Shown here: positions 1 through 9,283 of the stretch, piece after piece
Position numbering within the stretch: the first letter of the stretch is position 1
Layout: each line of letters opens with the position of its first letter
NCBI RefSeq assembly: GCF_011761495.1
Contig: NZ_JAASRU010000010.1
Location: 1-64,000, forward strand
Origin: Alkalibacillus almallahensis
GTDB taxonomy: Bacteria; Bacillota; Bacilli; Bacillales; Alkalibacillaceae
Direction of reading: 5' to 3'
DNA length: 64,000 nucleotides
Made by a program: the position numbers and the translations under genes
The notes under the pieces: model-generated
The model's input: the letters and a program-made list of their open reading frames with translations, nothing else
The model's database searches: none
Told to the model about the DNA's origin: nothing

Positions 1-63
1 ATGTCAGATACACTCTCCTTAACTTTGGTAGGTTATGGGTTGAGTATATCATGACATGTCCTT

Positions 64-414
64 TTATAGTGTCTCGCTTAATTTTACAATCGAGGAATTA
101 AAAAAACTCCTGCTCAATAATCTCATCAATTCGCTCTGAATACTTACGTTGACTTTCGACGGATTGTTTTGATGCTTTTGCTAGAACCTTATTAGCAACC
201 CTTATTGCAGCCCATAATTTAATATCTGATGTCTAATGGTTTCATTACCAAATGTGAACCATAATAACAGCACCAAAACGATAATGCCCATCACTAGACT
301 AAACCAAGCAAAATATTTATTTTCCTTATTTATTATAGGAAACAGCGCAATTAATAATGTTCCAAAAGCAAGTGTGATGACAATAGAAAGCTTTGCTGCT
401 AATGTCTCAAAAAT
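64..414 (-). pseudogene. Frameshifted small membrane protein
   Basis: Two minus-strand reading segments appear to belong to one gene. The first (about 414 to 202) encodes two strongly hydrophobic helices and ends at a TAA. The second, in another frame, continues from about 235 to the TAA at 64-66 and encodes a charged helical tail rich in Lys, Ser and Glu. Neither half looks like a whole protein and they overlap near 205-235, which fits a single-base indel. No ATG, GTG or TTG opens the first segment; the best start is an ATT at 412-414 placed 10 nt after AGGGATG. Family not recognised. It could be a real frameshift or an assembly error. Confidence 0.45.
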
Positions 415-705
415 GATATGATCACATCCCTAAATAGATTAATAATCTTCATACGAATATAATAGAATTCCTACCATTGATATCATCTTAATATTTTCTA
501 AATAACTAAGATGGCTTTTATCTAAAAAATCGATACATCTATACCATATTTAATCTTGGAGTACCAGCAAACTTCAACATAAGTGACTATTTTACATTGG
601 TCATACCTATTGCTTAATTATTTAGAGATACTGTATCTTCAGGTATATTAGCATCATTTAACAACCATCAATCATTTAATGCGTTTTGAGAATTATCTAG
701 TTAGT
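415..705. other. Spacer without recognised gene
   Basis: About 290 bases of AT-rich sequence. I see no open frame with a ribosome binding site, no strong hairpin and no clear promoter other than whatever drives the damaged minus-strand gene that begins near 414. Confidence 0.4.
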
Positions 706-1059
706 TCACTTCAATTCAAAGATCCTTTTATTAAAAATAGACCGAACAATCAACATCCCCAAGAAAATCAAAATACCAGTAACCATTATGACAAAACTCA
801 TTCTAAACGGCTTAAACCATATATCATTCGGAGGAATAATGTACATCTCCCCCAATTGAATGGATACAATCACAGAGAAGATATTTGCTATAATCATATA
901 GCGAATCTTAACTTTTTTTGACAAAAGACCTGTGACAATCACAAATACCAATGTCATTATAAATAAATAAGGCGCATCATTTGGATACTGAGAGGTTTCA
1001 TAGTAATGGAACAAAAATGGCATAGGTACTAGTAAGGGTAACAAATAGATAAAAGTCAT
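706..1059 (-). CDS. Small four-helix membrane protein
   Basis: 117 residues with four predicted membrane segments (about residues 2-20, 30-48, 54-72 and 88-107) and short positively charged ends. A clear GAGGAGG lies just upstream of the ATG, so the start is well supported. It follows the MFS exporter gene on the same strand by about 30 bases, so the two are probably cotranscribed. Function unknown; it has no catalytic motif that I recognise. I am confident it is a real gene because of the ribosome binding site and the clean hydrophobicity pattern. Confidence 0.75.
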   Translation of the reverse strand: MTFIYLLPLLVPMPFLFHYYETSQYPNDAPYLFIMTLVFVIVTGLLSKKVKIRYMIIANIFSVIVSIQLGEMYIIPPNDIWFKPFRMSFVIMVTGILIFLGMLIVRSIFNKRIFELK

Positions 1060-1092
1060 AAATCCTCCTCATACTTCTCATTTTCTATTAAG

Positions 1093-2343
1093 TTAGTTTC
1101 CATCATTCACGTATTCAGTCGACCCTGATTCATTAAAGCTATAAAATCTAAATAACACAATCATCATTAAACTCAATCCAACAAATATGGCACCCAACAA
1201 TAAATTTGGGAATCTTATCGCCCACACTCTAGAAATAAACGGTTCTAGCCAAACAACCAATGAACCACCTAAAATCATTCCTATAGGCGTGAAACCTAAG
1301 GAGAAGAACCGAATAACGCCGCCAACTCTTCCTAATAAATGTTTAGGTGTAATACGCTGCCGGTAGGATAAGTTAGCAATATTCCAAATGATGATAAAAT
1401 AGCTTCCTATAAAATATAATCCGGCCACAATAAACTTATTATAAAATAGTCCAACAGCTCCAAAGCATAATCCCATTACAAACAATGAAACAACTAATTG
1501 AGTTTTTAACGCGAATTTAGATGAAAATAACGAAATCGTGTTACTAGCTAATAAACTGCCTAGTGTGCTGAAAGAAATTAGAACACCAAATTCAAATGAA
1601 CTTAATTCTAATACTTCTCTCACTAATAACACTTGTGTGGAAAGCGTACTAGAAAACAACAGAGTCACAAAAGCACCTATAACAACCATTAACATCAATA
1701 AAGAGTGATCCTTGAAAATAAAAGTGAATCCTTCCTTTAACTTCACTTTCTTAAAATCTTCCTTACCTATCTCAGGTAATTTCATCTTGAAAATGAATAG
1801 ACTTGCTAAACAGAGCAAAATCGTATCTAATAAAAAAGGCGTCCAGATACTTATTGCGATTAGCAACCCGCCGCAAGCTCTACCTAATACATCACTCATC
1901 GTTAATCTTGCAGTCACAATCATGCCATTAGCTTTTTCCAAATTTTCTTTTGGCACAATATCTGGTGTAACGGTTTGTGCAGAACTATCAAACAACACCT
2001 TCGAACAACCGATTAAAAAGCCGCAAATTATTAATAATAGAATAGTGATTGTATTCGTTATGATTAGGACAGTTAATACAATTAACGTCGTAATTCTCAA
2101 ATAGATACTGATCCAAATAATCAATTTTCGATCAACTTTATCCAATAATAAACCCGTATGTAAGCTGAATAGTAGCCATGGAATAGTCAGTGATGCAGAA
2201 ACGACAGAAATCATAAAAGCATTTTCGGTCAAATTAGTCGATAGCCACGGGATTGCAATTAATGTAATCCCATCACCGAGTGTTGAAAATAAAACGGCAA
2301 CTAATAGATAATGAAAATTTTTGTTCTTCCCCACTCGGATCAC
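1093..2343 (-). CDS. MFS transporter, DHA3/EntS-like exporter
   Basis: About 416 residues with some 12 hydrophobic segments. The N-terminal half has the MFS loop 2-3 signature region (GLLLDKVDRKLI, about residues 65-75), and the organisation resembles the MFS_3 family of drug and siderophore exporters such as EntS. The protein should sit in the cytoplasmic membrane and expel small molecules by proton antiport; the substrate cannot be read from sequence. The start used is GTG at 2343, which lacks a strong ribosome binding site; a GTG three codons later is an alternative. It lies upstream of the 117-residue membrane protein on the same strand. A second MFS gene of similar class lies at 6487-7728. 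Confidence 0.85.
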   Translation of the reverse strand: MIRVGKNKNFHYLLVAVLFSTLGDGITLIAIPWLSTNLTENAFMISVVSASLTIPWLLFSLHTGLLLDKVDRKLIIWISIYLRITTLIVLTVLIITNTITILLLIICGFLIGCSKVLFDSSAQTVTPDIVPKENLEKANGMIVTARLTMSDVLGRACGGLLIAISIWTPFLLDTILLCLASLFIFKMKLPEIGKEDFKKVKLKEGFTFIFKDHSLLMLMVVIGAFVTLLFSSTLSTQVLLVREVLELSSFEFGVLISFSTLGSLLASNTISLFSSKFALKTQLVVSLFVMGLCFGAVGLFYNKFIVAGLYFIGSYFIIIWNIANLSYRQRITPKHLLGRVGGVIRFFSLGFTPIGMILGGSLVVWLEPFISRVWAIRFPNLLLGAIFVGLSLMMIVLFRFYSFNESGSTEYVNDGN

Positions 2344-2418
2344 TCATTTCTATCTCATAATGACGGCTTCCTATAAAAAAATCATTCTACTAAACATCTG
2401 CAAGTTGAAATCATCAAA

Positions 2419-2901
2419 CTAGTTTTGTAAGACTTTCCAATCTTCATAAGTTATTGTATCAATCCCTAAAGTCTTTGAATTTAACCAATCAAAAGCTTTT
2501 AAAACAAGTGGCGAAGCATTGTCCAACGAAACATCATTTTCCGATACCCAAGATGCCCCTAGTGAGTCCTGTCCCTCAAATTGTTCTGGAATATTTAATG
2601 ATCCGCCTATCACATTAACTGAATAATATACTGCTATATGGTGCACATCCGTAAAATCTTTCCACGACCAAGGAAGCTTAAAGTCAATGACACCAATGTT
2701 TTCTTCAATTTCTATTTCTTGACCCGTTTCCTCGAGGAACTCTCTCCGCATTGCTTCGGACAAACCTTCCCCTTCTTCTAGGCTTCCTCCAGGGAGATCA
2801 TATCTATTTATATAAGGACCACCGTTTTTATTTATAACTAAGAGTTTTCCATCTCTAATACATATTCCATATACTCCAAAAGCTCTATGATAATGTCTCA
2901 T
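2419..2901 (-). CDS. Nudix hydrolase
   Basis: A Nudix box is complete: G-x5-E-x7-REF-x-EE-x-G at about residues 39-60 counted from the chosen start. Nudix enzymes cleave nucleoside diphosphates linked to another group, using Mg2+ held by the glutamates of this box; the substrate here is unknown. The open frame extends to a GTG at 2913, but the ATG at 2901 is preceded at 9 bases by GAGAGGTG and is preferred, giving 160 residues. The gene stands between the MFS exporter and an interrupted acetyltransferase gene, all on the minus strand. It is a housecleaning-type enzyme common in Bacillaceae accessory regions. Confidence 0.88.
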   Translation of the reverse strand: MRHYHRAFGVYGICIRDGKLLVINKNGGPYINRYDLPGGSLEEGEGLSEAMRREFLEETGQEIEIEENIGVIDFKLPWSWKDFTDVHHIAVYYSVNVIGGSLNIPEQFEGQDSLGASWVSENDVSLDNASPLVLKAFDWLNSKTLGIDTITYEDWKVLQN

Positions 2902-2970
2902 AGACTCTAACACCTCTCCTCAGACCCATTTAAAAGAATTACTTCTTGAGATAAAACACTTCGAAACCCT

Positions 2971-3861
2971 TCATTCTTTCTGAAATGTAATCCAAGTCGG
3001 ACTTGGAGCAAATGGAAAACGGTTCAAGACCTCCAAAGCATAGCTGTCAGTTGTATCAAATTCTCCGATTATAAATTCGAATCCGTGCCGATATGCATAA
3101 CACACTTGCATATGAACCAATTCAGGAATCAATTGTTTTTGTTCCATGACATTAGCACCACACCATCCTAATTCCACAGTTTTGATTTCATCAGACTCAT
3201 GAAGAAAGGAATAGGCAATGATGCTTTTCTCATTAGAATCAATGTGAATATAACTTCCATCTTGTAGTACATCATCAGAAACAATTAACTCATACCACTG
3301 CTCTGCTTCTAAATATGCTACTGGATTAACCTCATGCGTTTCTTCATAAACCGCTTTCACTTGATGAATGAGTGCCTCTGTTAAGTCTTTATCCATTAAG
3401 ACTTCTTCTAAAGTTTGAATTTGATAACCTTTACCTTTCAGAAATCTATCATTAATAACATCAGATACTGCTAAGGTTGATATATATGTTCTTCTTATTT
3501 CCTTAACCCCATTATGTAAATACAAATTAATCTGTTTATTCGAGGTTTCCCAAGCTGAGGTTTGTAAAGGCAGCCCTTCTTCTTTGATATCTTCAAGCTT
3601 CAAAAGCAGTCGTTCTTCAATATCTAAGTTTCGATAAAAAGGATTAATGAGGATACGAAAATAAAGACATTACGGATGAATTCGACTTTTCCAGACAAAC
3701 ATTATCCCAACTAAATCATTTTCAAAATAAGCTGAGTATAAAATATTCAACTGATTTGACTTCACGATGTTAATTAAATTTTCATCCTCAAAACACAAAT
3801 TCAATAACCTTATCAACTGAGGTTCGTCTTCATCTTGATATTTCTTCACCTCAATATGCAT
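2971..3861 (-). pseudogene. GNAT acetyltransferase with in-frame TAA
   Basis: One uninterrupted frame of 297 codons is split by a single TAA at 3670-3672. The N-terminal 63 residues have a GNAT beginning (IEVKKYQDEDEPQLIRLL) and the beta strands ending in DLVGIMFVWKS; directly after the stop, in the same frame, come CLYFRILINPFYR and the remaining 210 residues, which look like the rest of an acetyl-CoA-dependent acyltransferase. Replacing the stop by a Tyr codon (TAT or TAC, one base) would restore the gene. No ribosome binding site supports independent translation of the second half. Stop-codon readthrough is possible but less likely than a nonsense mutation. Confidence 0.75.
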
Positions 3862-3981
3862 GTCTCAACCTCCAATGAAAACGTCCTAACAGAATCGACA
3901 CATTTATACTACTTAGCTAAAATTTGATATAGATTTCAGCTTTAGATTCTTCACTAAAGGCTTTTAAAAACCACTCCCAAC

Positions 3982-4205
3982 TTATGACTTTACAAATTTT
4001 TTATAAAGACTGCTTATTACAAAATACGAAAACAGTAAAGTGATTACTAATACAATAATAACTGAGATTGAATTAGGTTCACCGGGAACAACTTGAAAAA
4101 TGTTATCCAAGGATATATTTAAATTAAACCACTCTAAAACCCCAGTTAAGAAAACACCAGAGAGTATCCCCAAAATCATAAATAGCAAAATTTATTTTTA
4201 CTCAT
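3982..4205 (-). pseudogene. Small two-helix membrane protein, 5' frameshift
   Basis: The hydrophobic body (two membrane segments, ending in a Lys-rich tail) reads from 4188 to 3982. A well-placed GGAGGAATAAG followed by ATG at 4205 opens MSKNK but runs out of frame after five codons; adding one base to the A run at about 4191 would join it to ILLFMILGILSG and give a normal Lys-then-helix N-terminus. As it stands the only in-frame start is a TTG or ATG without a ribosome binding site. Either a true one-base deletion or an assembly error in an A/T run. Function unknown. Confidence 0.5.
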
Positions 4206-4327
4206 CTTATTCCTCCAAATCATCAACGAAATCTAAAAATTTAGAATTTTATTCACACAAGTATATCATGTGTTTCAATTTTTGGAATTAATTTCCCTAA
4301 ATTTAAGGTTTTTTATTATAAATTCTT

Positions 4328-4368
4328 TTCGTTGGTATTTTATATTTTTTGATTAAAATACCAACGAA
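4328..4368. repeat. 15-bp perfect inverted repeat with 11-nt loop
   Basis: Left arm TTCGTTGGTATTTTA at 4328-4342 and right arm TAAAATACCAACGAA at 4354-4368 are exact complements. There is no T run directly after the stem on either strand, so it is not a textbook terminator. It stands alone in the spacer between two small membrane protein genes. Confidence 0.7.
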
Positions 4369-4436
4369 ATGATCCTTCGCTGCGTAATGAAGCTTTTAAA
4401 TCCCTTTTAAAATATCAACTTCTTGTGCGCCTTAAT

Positions 4437-4724
4437 TCACAAACAATTTTTATAAGAAACTAAAAACGGAACAATTAAGGAAACCAATATTATACCCACG
4501 GTAGCTATTCCAAATATCAAAGTAGCATCATTAGTAGGTGACAGAAATATAAGGAGAGTAAACAGCGGAAGAATTGTAAGAATAGCAACAATGGTTCTAC
4601 TAAGAAATGTTATCTCATGCTTGGTACAGCATTCGTTGCATTTAATAGGGCGATAATTAGCCAAGATCGATTTATAAATTTTACTCCAACTAAATTGTGC
4701 ATGACAATTCTCACATTTTTGCAA
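4437..4724 (-). CDS. CxxC-x21-CxxC small membrane protein (cxxc_20_cxxc-like)
   Basis: From a TTG start the protein has 95 residues: a zinc-ribbon-like head with cysteines at 4, 7, 29 and 32, then two membrane helices (about 44-63 and 67-88). This matches the small Bacillaceae family described as cxxc_20_cxxc proteins, of unknown role. The TTG at 4724 is preceded at 5 bases by GAGGTGA and gives an N-terminus MQKCENC that suits the family; a GTG at 4733 lacks a ribosome binding site. The ends suggest that the Cys pairs bind Zn2+ in the cytoplasm. Confidence 0.65.
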   Translation of the reverse strand: MQKCENCHAQFSWSKIYKSILANYRPIKCNECCTKHEITFLSRTIVAILTILPLFTLLIFLSPTNDATLIFGIATVGIILVSLIVPFLVSYKNCL

Positions 4725-4824
4725 TATAGTCACCTCAATACTTATTACCTAGTTAAATAATAACTTCATATTTTGTTAGCTTGCCATTCAAAAATAACAA
4801 CGAAAAAATTTCTCTGATCCTATA

Positions 4825-5013
4825 TCAAAACACAATCAAACTATACACAAACGGGATCACAAGCGCCAAACTCAAAGATATTATCGCTACTTTTTTGGAT
4901 TGTTTAGCAATACGTTCATCACCCTTTTGCAAGCTCTCTATAAAATGAAGGGTATAAGAAAAACACAAAATAAATACTATAATAGATATAAATCCTATAA
5001 ATCCAACTCCCAT
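4825..5013 (-). CDS. Small two-helix membrane protein
   Basis: 62 residues from the ATG at 5013, which follows AAGGAGGGAGC. Two hydrophobic helices (about residues 3-23 and 42-61) flank a charged loop containing KGDERIAKQSKK. The open frame extends further upstream, but without a ribosome binding site. Function unknown; one of many such peptides in this window. Confidence 0.65.
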   Translation of the reverse strand: MGVGFIGFISIIVFILCFSYTLHFIESLQKGDERIAKQSKKVAIISLSLALVIPFVYSLIVF

Positions 5014-5176
5014 TAAGCTCCCTCCTTGCCTGATCCAGTTGCACTGCACCCTACGTATATCCCAAACGCTTTTATGTAACATTACTTTTCAGTCTAATGA
5101 GGACTAATATCACAATCCCAATTGAAGTTTGTAAAAAAGAACTGTCCCTCAGAACAGTTCTTTATGTCGTAAAAAC

Positions 5177-5746
5177 TTATTCCACCAAGTTTTTAAAATA
5201 AATCAGATTATCTGTCCAATCTCCAAACTCGAAGATAAATCCTTTTCTTGTACATTCATATTCCATACCAACATTTTCTGCTAGTTTGATTGAAGCGGGA
5301 TTATCAATATTGATATGAGCTTCAATACGATGAAAGTTCAAATACTTGAAAGCCATATGAAGGGCTTCGTTTACGGCTTCCCTGCCATACCCTTTTCCCC
5401 AATACTGATTATGGAACGAATATCCTATTCGTCCCCATTGGAAATCCCCTCTCTCTATAGTTGATAAGTCAACCATTCCTAAATGTGTACCATCTTCCTG
5501 TCTAAACACACCAAAAATGTATGCAGTGTCCGTTAAAGCTAAGTTTTGATGTTTATCTATAAGATTATTAAACCATTCCTCTGTACAATCACTCATATCT
5601 GTTCGACCCGTATCATGTCGATGCTGCGATGGATAACGTCTATTAAATTCATTTAACCAATTCTTGTAATCATCATTCTTAAGTGGTCTTAATACTAATC
5701 TTTCTGTTCCTGATCCATATTCAAATAATTCATTCTCCGTTTTCAA
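5177..5746 (-). CDS. GNAT acetyltransferase, RimJ/RimL type
   Basis: About 189 residues with the GNAT fold: N-terminal TERLVLRPL strand, the acetyl-CoA loop NQYWGKGYGREAVNEAL, and the C-terminal NIDNPASIKLAENVGM segment typical of RimJ/RimL-like N-acetyltransferases. Such enzymes transfer acetyl from acetyl-CoA to an amine of a protein, antibiotic or metabolite; the target here is unknown. The open frame reaches 5785 (GTG-ATG), but the TTG at 5746, 9 bases after AAAGGG, has better translation signals. An ATG at about 5800 with a good ribosome binding site opens a different frame of 24 codons, so an ancient frameshift near the start cannot be excluded. A degraded copy of its 5' end lies at 6405-6482. 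Confidence 0.8.
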   Translation of the reverse strand: MKTENELFEYGSGTERLVLRPLKNDDYKNWLNEFNRRYPSQHRHDTGRTDMSDCTEEWFNNLIDKHQNLALTDTAYIFGVFRQEDGTHLGMVDLSTIERGDFQWGRIGYSFHNQYWGKGYGREAVNEALHMAFKYLNFHRIEAHINIDNPASIKLAENVGMEYECTRKGFIFEFGDWTDNLIYFKNLVE

Positions 5747-5895
5747 ATGTGAATTCCCTTTTGTATAGACTATTAAAAACATCACCTGATCGTTTAAATG
5801 TCATATCGCATCACACCTTTCATGAATTTCTAACGTGTCGATTTCGGAGCAAACTATTTTATTTCAGCCAATTAACAAGTACATCTTTTTAAAAA

Positions 5896-6381
5896 CTACT
5901 TCCAAATTTCGTCTAATTTATCGGAATAGAATTCAATCGCTTTTTTATAACTCAAAATTTCAGGGTCGTTCGTTGTTTCTATTAAACATTGTAGTAATAG
6001 CTCCATAGCTTTACTATGTTCATTCAAATTATATAGCGTCATCGAATAAAACGTTTGCATTGCTCGGTTATTAGGAAATAACTCCATCCCTTTTTCAAAA
6101 GTGCCATTTGACTTTTCGTATTCTCCCAATGTTCTGTATGTACTGCCTAACCCTAGTAATGCATCTTCCAATTCTTTTTCAGGCAGCCCTAGTTTGATGG
6201 CTTTTTCATAAAAAGGCACTGCTTTTGCCTCTTCTCCTAAGATGTCAAAACTCCAGGCACATTGGTAGTTAATTGAAGCATTTTCAGGGAAATCCTCTAT
6301 AAGTCTAACGAGTAATTCGTTTGAATCGTTATGATTTCCCTTTTGACGCAAATCAATAGCTTTATCCAATCTTTGATTCAT
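5896..6381 (-). CDS. Tetratricopeptide repeat protein (TPR_5-like)
   Basis: 161 residues, almost wholly helical, with TPR-type spacing: pairs of helices around residues 5-30, 36-66, 70-105 and 110-155, with typical small and aromatic positions (A-x-x-x-G-x-Y). This is the size and pattern of the tetratrico peptide repeat group 5 proteins, which act as small protein-binding scaffolds. Start ATG at 6381 is preceded by GGAGGTG at 6 bases. It lies between two GNAT sequences on the same strand, one of them only a remnant. Partner unknown. Confidence 0.8.
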   Translation of the reverse strand: MNQRLDKAIDLRQKGNHNDSNELLVRLIEDFPENASINYQCAWSFDILGEEAKAVPFYEKAIKLGLPEKELEDALLGLGSTYRTLGEYEKSNGTFEKGMELFPNNRAMQTFYSMTLYNLNEHSKAMELLLQCLIETTNDPEILSYKKAIEFYSDKLDEIWK

Positions 6382-6404
6382 TAATTACACCTCCAATACC
6401 ACAT

Positions 6405-6482
6405 CTGTTTCTTTAGTGGTCTTTTCACTAATCTTTTTGTTTCTGATACATATTCAAATAATTTATTTTCCGTAGTCAGTGC
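6405..6482 (-). pseudogene. 5' fragment of a GNAT gene
   Basis: Translating the minus strand gives TTENKLFEYVSETKRLVKRP, which aligns with KTENELFEYGSGTERLVLRP at the N-terminus of the acetyltransferase at 5177-5746; the DNA also aligns (about 6410-6478 with 5679-5748). Nothing of the rest of the gene remains. It lies directly between the TPR gene and the MFS gene, so it looks like a leftover from a duplication or replacement. Confidence 0.7.
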
Positions 6483-6486
6483 TAAC

Positions 6487-7728
6487 TTATTCCACATAAA
6501 TAGGTTTAATATCATTAAAATTAGTACCAATATACTTAAACTGAATTAATATAATGGCTGGCAGAACTAGAACTATTATTCCTATAATTAATGACAGGGA
6601 TGTTGAAAAGAATTCCGGGATAAAACCTGCAAGAAACGTTCCAATCATGGTGAAAATACCACTTATAACATATGTAGCACTCTTCACTCGAGCTAAAAAT
6701 GCATCAGGTGTAACACCTTGATGGACTGCACCTTGGACAACAAAAGCCATAGAAAGTGCACCATCAAATAACACCATTCCCAAGCACATTAAGATAAGAT
6801 GGTTCGTTAGTAATAACAAAACACCTAGACCTGATATGATCATTAGTATACTAAGGAAGAATAACCAATTTACATTTTTGAACTTGTTCATAATCAAAAC
6901 ACCAATAATGTTGCCTAAGCCAGCAAAAGATAATAATACACCTATCAACGTTTCAGAGAAGTTTAACGTTATTTTGGCATGCATAATGACGGATAAAACA
7001 ATAAACACTGTCGAAAAGCCAAGCGAACAAATAGCAACAGCACATACAATTTGTGAAGAATTTGAAATAAGATATTTCACACCTTCTTTAGATCGCTTCA
7101 TGAAGTCACTTAATTTTTGATTAGGCTTTTCACTAGTATTATGATTACTCTCTGGTTGATCAACATATACTCTAAAGACAAATATCATAGAAATGACAGA
7201 TAAAATAGCACATATCCCAAGAGTAATACTCTCCCCAAACTGAGCTAACACTAGCCCAGCTAATGCAGGGCCTATAAGAGTTGATATCGCATCAGCACCT
7301 TCAACACTTGTATGCGCTTCTAAAAGTTTGTCTCTACCACTTACTTTGGGTATCAATACATTAAATGACGTCCTTAAAATAATAGATAATATTCCTAGCA
7401 AAAATAAAATCAAAGCTATCATATATTCATTAAAGATATTAATGGATATAGAAAATGCCAAAAAGGCTAGTCCTAAAGCAAATAACAAATGACATATCCC
7501 ACTTAACTTTATTTTATCCTTGTTTTCTACCCAAGTTCCTATCGGTATAGCAAATAAAACAGTTCCTAATCTTTGGGATAATGCTACAAGACCTCTGATT
7601 AGTGGAGAATTAGTTAATCCTAAAACAATAAGAGGTATGATCAGCTCACGAAACCGACCGTTCAATATGGTCACAAAATTCGAAAGCCACATATTGAGAA
7701 AATTTATATTGCTGAGTAAAATTCTCAC
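6487..7728 (-). CDS. MFS transporter
   Basis: 413 residues with about 12 membrane helices and a central charged loop (about residues 190-215). The N-terminus, with a short cytoplasmic head and the GTWVENKDKIKLSG loop between helices 2 and 3, is of the MFS type used by macrolide and multidrug exporters such as MefA/MFS_3. GTG at 7728 is used; GGGGTGAT lies a few bases upstream. The stop is close to the GNAT remnant at 6482. Likely role: drug or metabolite export across the cytoplasmic membrane; substrate unknown. Confidence 0.85.
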   Translation of the reverse strand: MRILLSNINFLNMWLSNFVTILNGRFRELIIPLIVLGLTNSPLIRGLVALSQRLGTVLFAIPIGTWVENKDKIKLSGICHLLFALGLAFLAFSISINIFNEYMIALILFLLGILSIILRTSFNVLIPKVSGRDKLLEAHTSVEGADAISTLIGPALAGLVLAQFGESITLGICAILSVISMIFVFRVYVDQPESNHNTSEKPNQKLSDFMKRSKEGVKYLISNSSQIVCAVAICSLGFSTVFIVLSVIMHAKITLNFSETLIGVLLSFAGLGNIIGVLIMNKFKNVNWLFFLSILMIISGLGVLLLLTNHLILMCLGMVLFDGALSMAFVVQGAVHQGVTPDAFLARVKSATYVISGIFTMIGTFLAGFIPEFFSTSLSLIIGIIVLVLPAIILIQFKYIGTNFNDIKPIYVE

Positions 7729-7743
7729 ACCATCACCCCTACC

Positions 7744-8082
7744 CTAAGACTTCAATACCTCAACTACTTCCGCTTCATCACTCGTTTTCAATACCATTTC
7801 CTCATGATCAAAAACGAAGAATACAGGCAGTTCTTCACCACCAACATCCAAATCATCCAAATCACTGTGAGATTCTGAGAAATAGGTTTGGGATAAATAT
7901 ATGTTGTCATCCGTGAAAGATTCTTTAAAAGCAGGTGTTGAAATAGAGTCCTGAACTGACACTATGCTATACTTCCCTTCTTCTTCCGATAAAAAGTGTT
8001 CAGGTGCTTCTGCTCCACCTGTGCAACCTGCCATCAGAGATATAACGAGAATGGACATAATGATCAATAATCGACGAGTCAT
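7744..8082 (-). CDS. Small lipoprotein, thioredoxin-like edge
   Basis: 112 residues from ATG 8082, preceded by AAAGGAG. A signal peptide ends in the lipobox LMAGC with the lipidated Cys at residue 20, so the protein should be anchored outside the membrane. The mature part is acidic; its end (VFFVFDHEEMVLKTSDEAEVVEVL) resembles the last strand-helix portion of thioredoxin-like proteins, but no CxxC is present. The MFS gene follows 15 bases downstream. Family not recognised. Confidence 0.7.
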   Translation of the reverse strand: MTRRLLIIMSILVISLMAGCTGGAEAPEHFLSEEEGKYSIVSVQDSISTPAFKESFTDDNIYLSQTYFSESHSDLDDLDVGGEELPVFFVFDHEEMVLKTSDEAEVVEVLKS

Positions 8083-8169
8083 CTTTAAAACTCCTTTATT
8101 TAAAATAAATTGTAACACTTAAAGTTTTCCCTAAATTTAACCTCATAAATCAACCTTCTACTGATCCCA

Positions 8170-8775
8170 TCACCCTGCGCTCACCGAAAACCAATTATCC
8201 TCTACCTTATTCACCGCTCGATAATGGCCGTTAAAATCACCTGTTTGAGGTTCTTCATTCGTTGAGGAATAAACAATCCCCGCAAACGAGTCTAGAAATC
8301 CACCATCAGACAGAAATAATAAAGAAGTTCGGTCTTCTTCAGCCTCGACATAAACCTCTCCATCAACCGACAGATGTTTATATTGATCTGGCAATTCAAT
8401 AATAGATCCGACATGTCCAGAATTCGTAGGCGCCAATTCCTCACTTAAAACCATATCAACAACGGCAGCACGTTGTTCCTCAGTGGAGTGATAATCAGCC
8501 TCTAACACGACCTGATCAAAGGGAATTAGAAAAAATAACATCACGGCAACCCCTTGAATAACCATGTGTTTCCAATCCTTATGAACGAATAAAACGACTA
8601 ACGCTATTGCAGCCACAATTAAAAATGCACTATAAGCAAATGTTGAGAAGACGAAAAATTGAAATGAACTCAACATTTCATTCAGTGTCCAATGGAAAAA
8701 CTTAAGCATTAAGATCATCAAACTACTTATAATACTAGCAATCAACAGAAACTTTATACGCAATCGCAAATTCAA
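8170..8775 (-). CDS. Membrane protein with extracytoplasmic domain
   Basis: 201 residues: three membrane segments at about 8-26, 42-64 and 72-90, followed by a soluble tail of about 110 residues, acidic and rich in beta-forming stretches, likely outside the cell. A short spacer separates it from the lipoprotein gene downstream, suggesting one transcript. The start codon is preceded by GTAGGAGGTC. I do not recognise the family. Confidence 0.65.
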   Translation of the reverse strand: MNLRLRIKFLLIASIISSLMILMLKFFHWTLNEMLSSFQFFVFSTFAYSAFLIVAAIALVVLFVHKDWKHMVIQGVAVMLFFLIPFDQVVLEADYHSTEEQRAAVVDMVLSEELAPTNSGHVGSIIELPDQYKHLSVDGEVYVEAEEDRTSLLFLSDGGFLDSFAGIVYSSTNEEPQTGDFNGHYRAVNKVEDNWFSVSAG

Positions 8776-9283
8776 TTGACCTCCTACATTACAATTATCT
8801 ATAAGTGTGATTAAATAACTGAATAACCATTCATCTAATAATAAACGTGTACATTATTCTATGACGCATTCACGGTACCATAGACATTTAACCTTTTGTG
8901 TTTCCAATGAAACGTCATTTAAAGAAATTAGGTGATATATACTCCTATTTTCTTAGATTATCTTAGAAAATATAAAAATAGTTATATTTAGACAGGTTCT
9001 ATATATTAATTGCCAAGATGAGCTTGTGTAAAAATGCCCTCAGACAAACCTTTCTGCAAGCCCATAATACACTCATAGTTACTTTAACTTCTCACCACTC
9101 CACTGATCGTTCATTTTGACCCCTAATTTGGATATTTTATTTCTTTTCATAACCAACCTAAATTAACAGTCTTTTACAAATATTCATACATTCAAGCTCA
9201 TAATATCATAATAATAAACACCTATGGTAAAAATAGGTTAAAAGTATTAATCTTTTTTCGAGATACAAAACCTTTGCTAATAA
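8776..9283. other. Long spacer without recognised gene
   Basis: About 500 bases. I find only short frames, for example a 23-codon minus-strand frame near 9080-9160 with no family resemblance. The sequence is AT-rich and may be a decayed gene, but nothing can be assigned. The promoter of the gene at 8170-8775 should lie at its left end. Confidence 0.4.

Noticed and set aside
2971-3603. Separate 210-residue protein after the TAA
   Set aside because: Same frame as the upstream GNAT head, a TTG at best as start and no ribosome binding site; one interrupted gene explains it better.
9060-9160. 23-codon minus-strand frame in the long spacer
   Set aside because: No good start signal and no recognised similarity.
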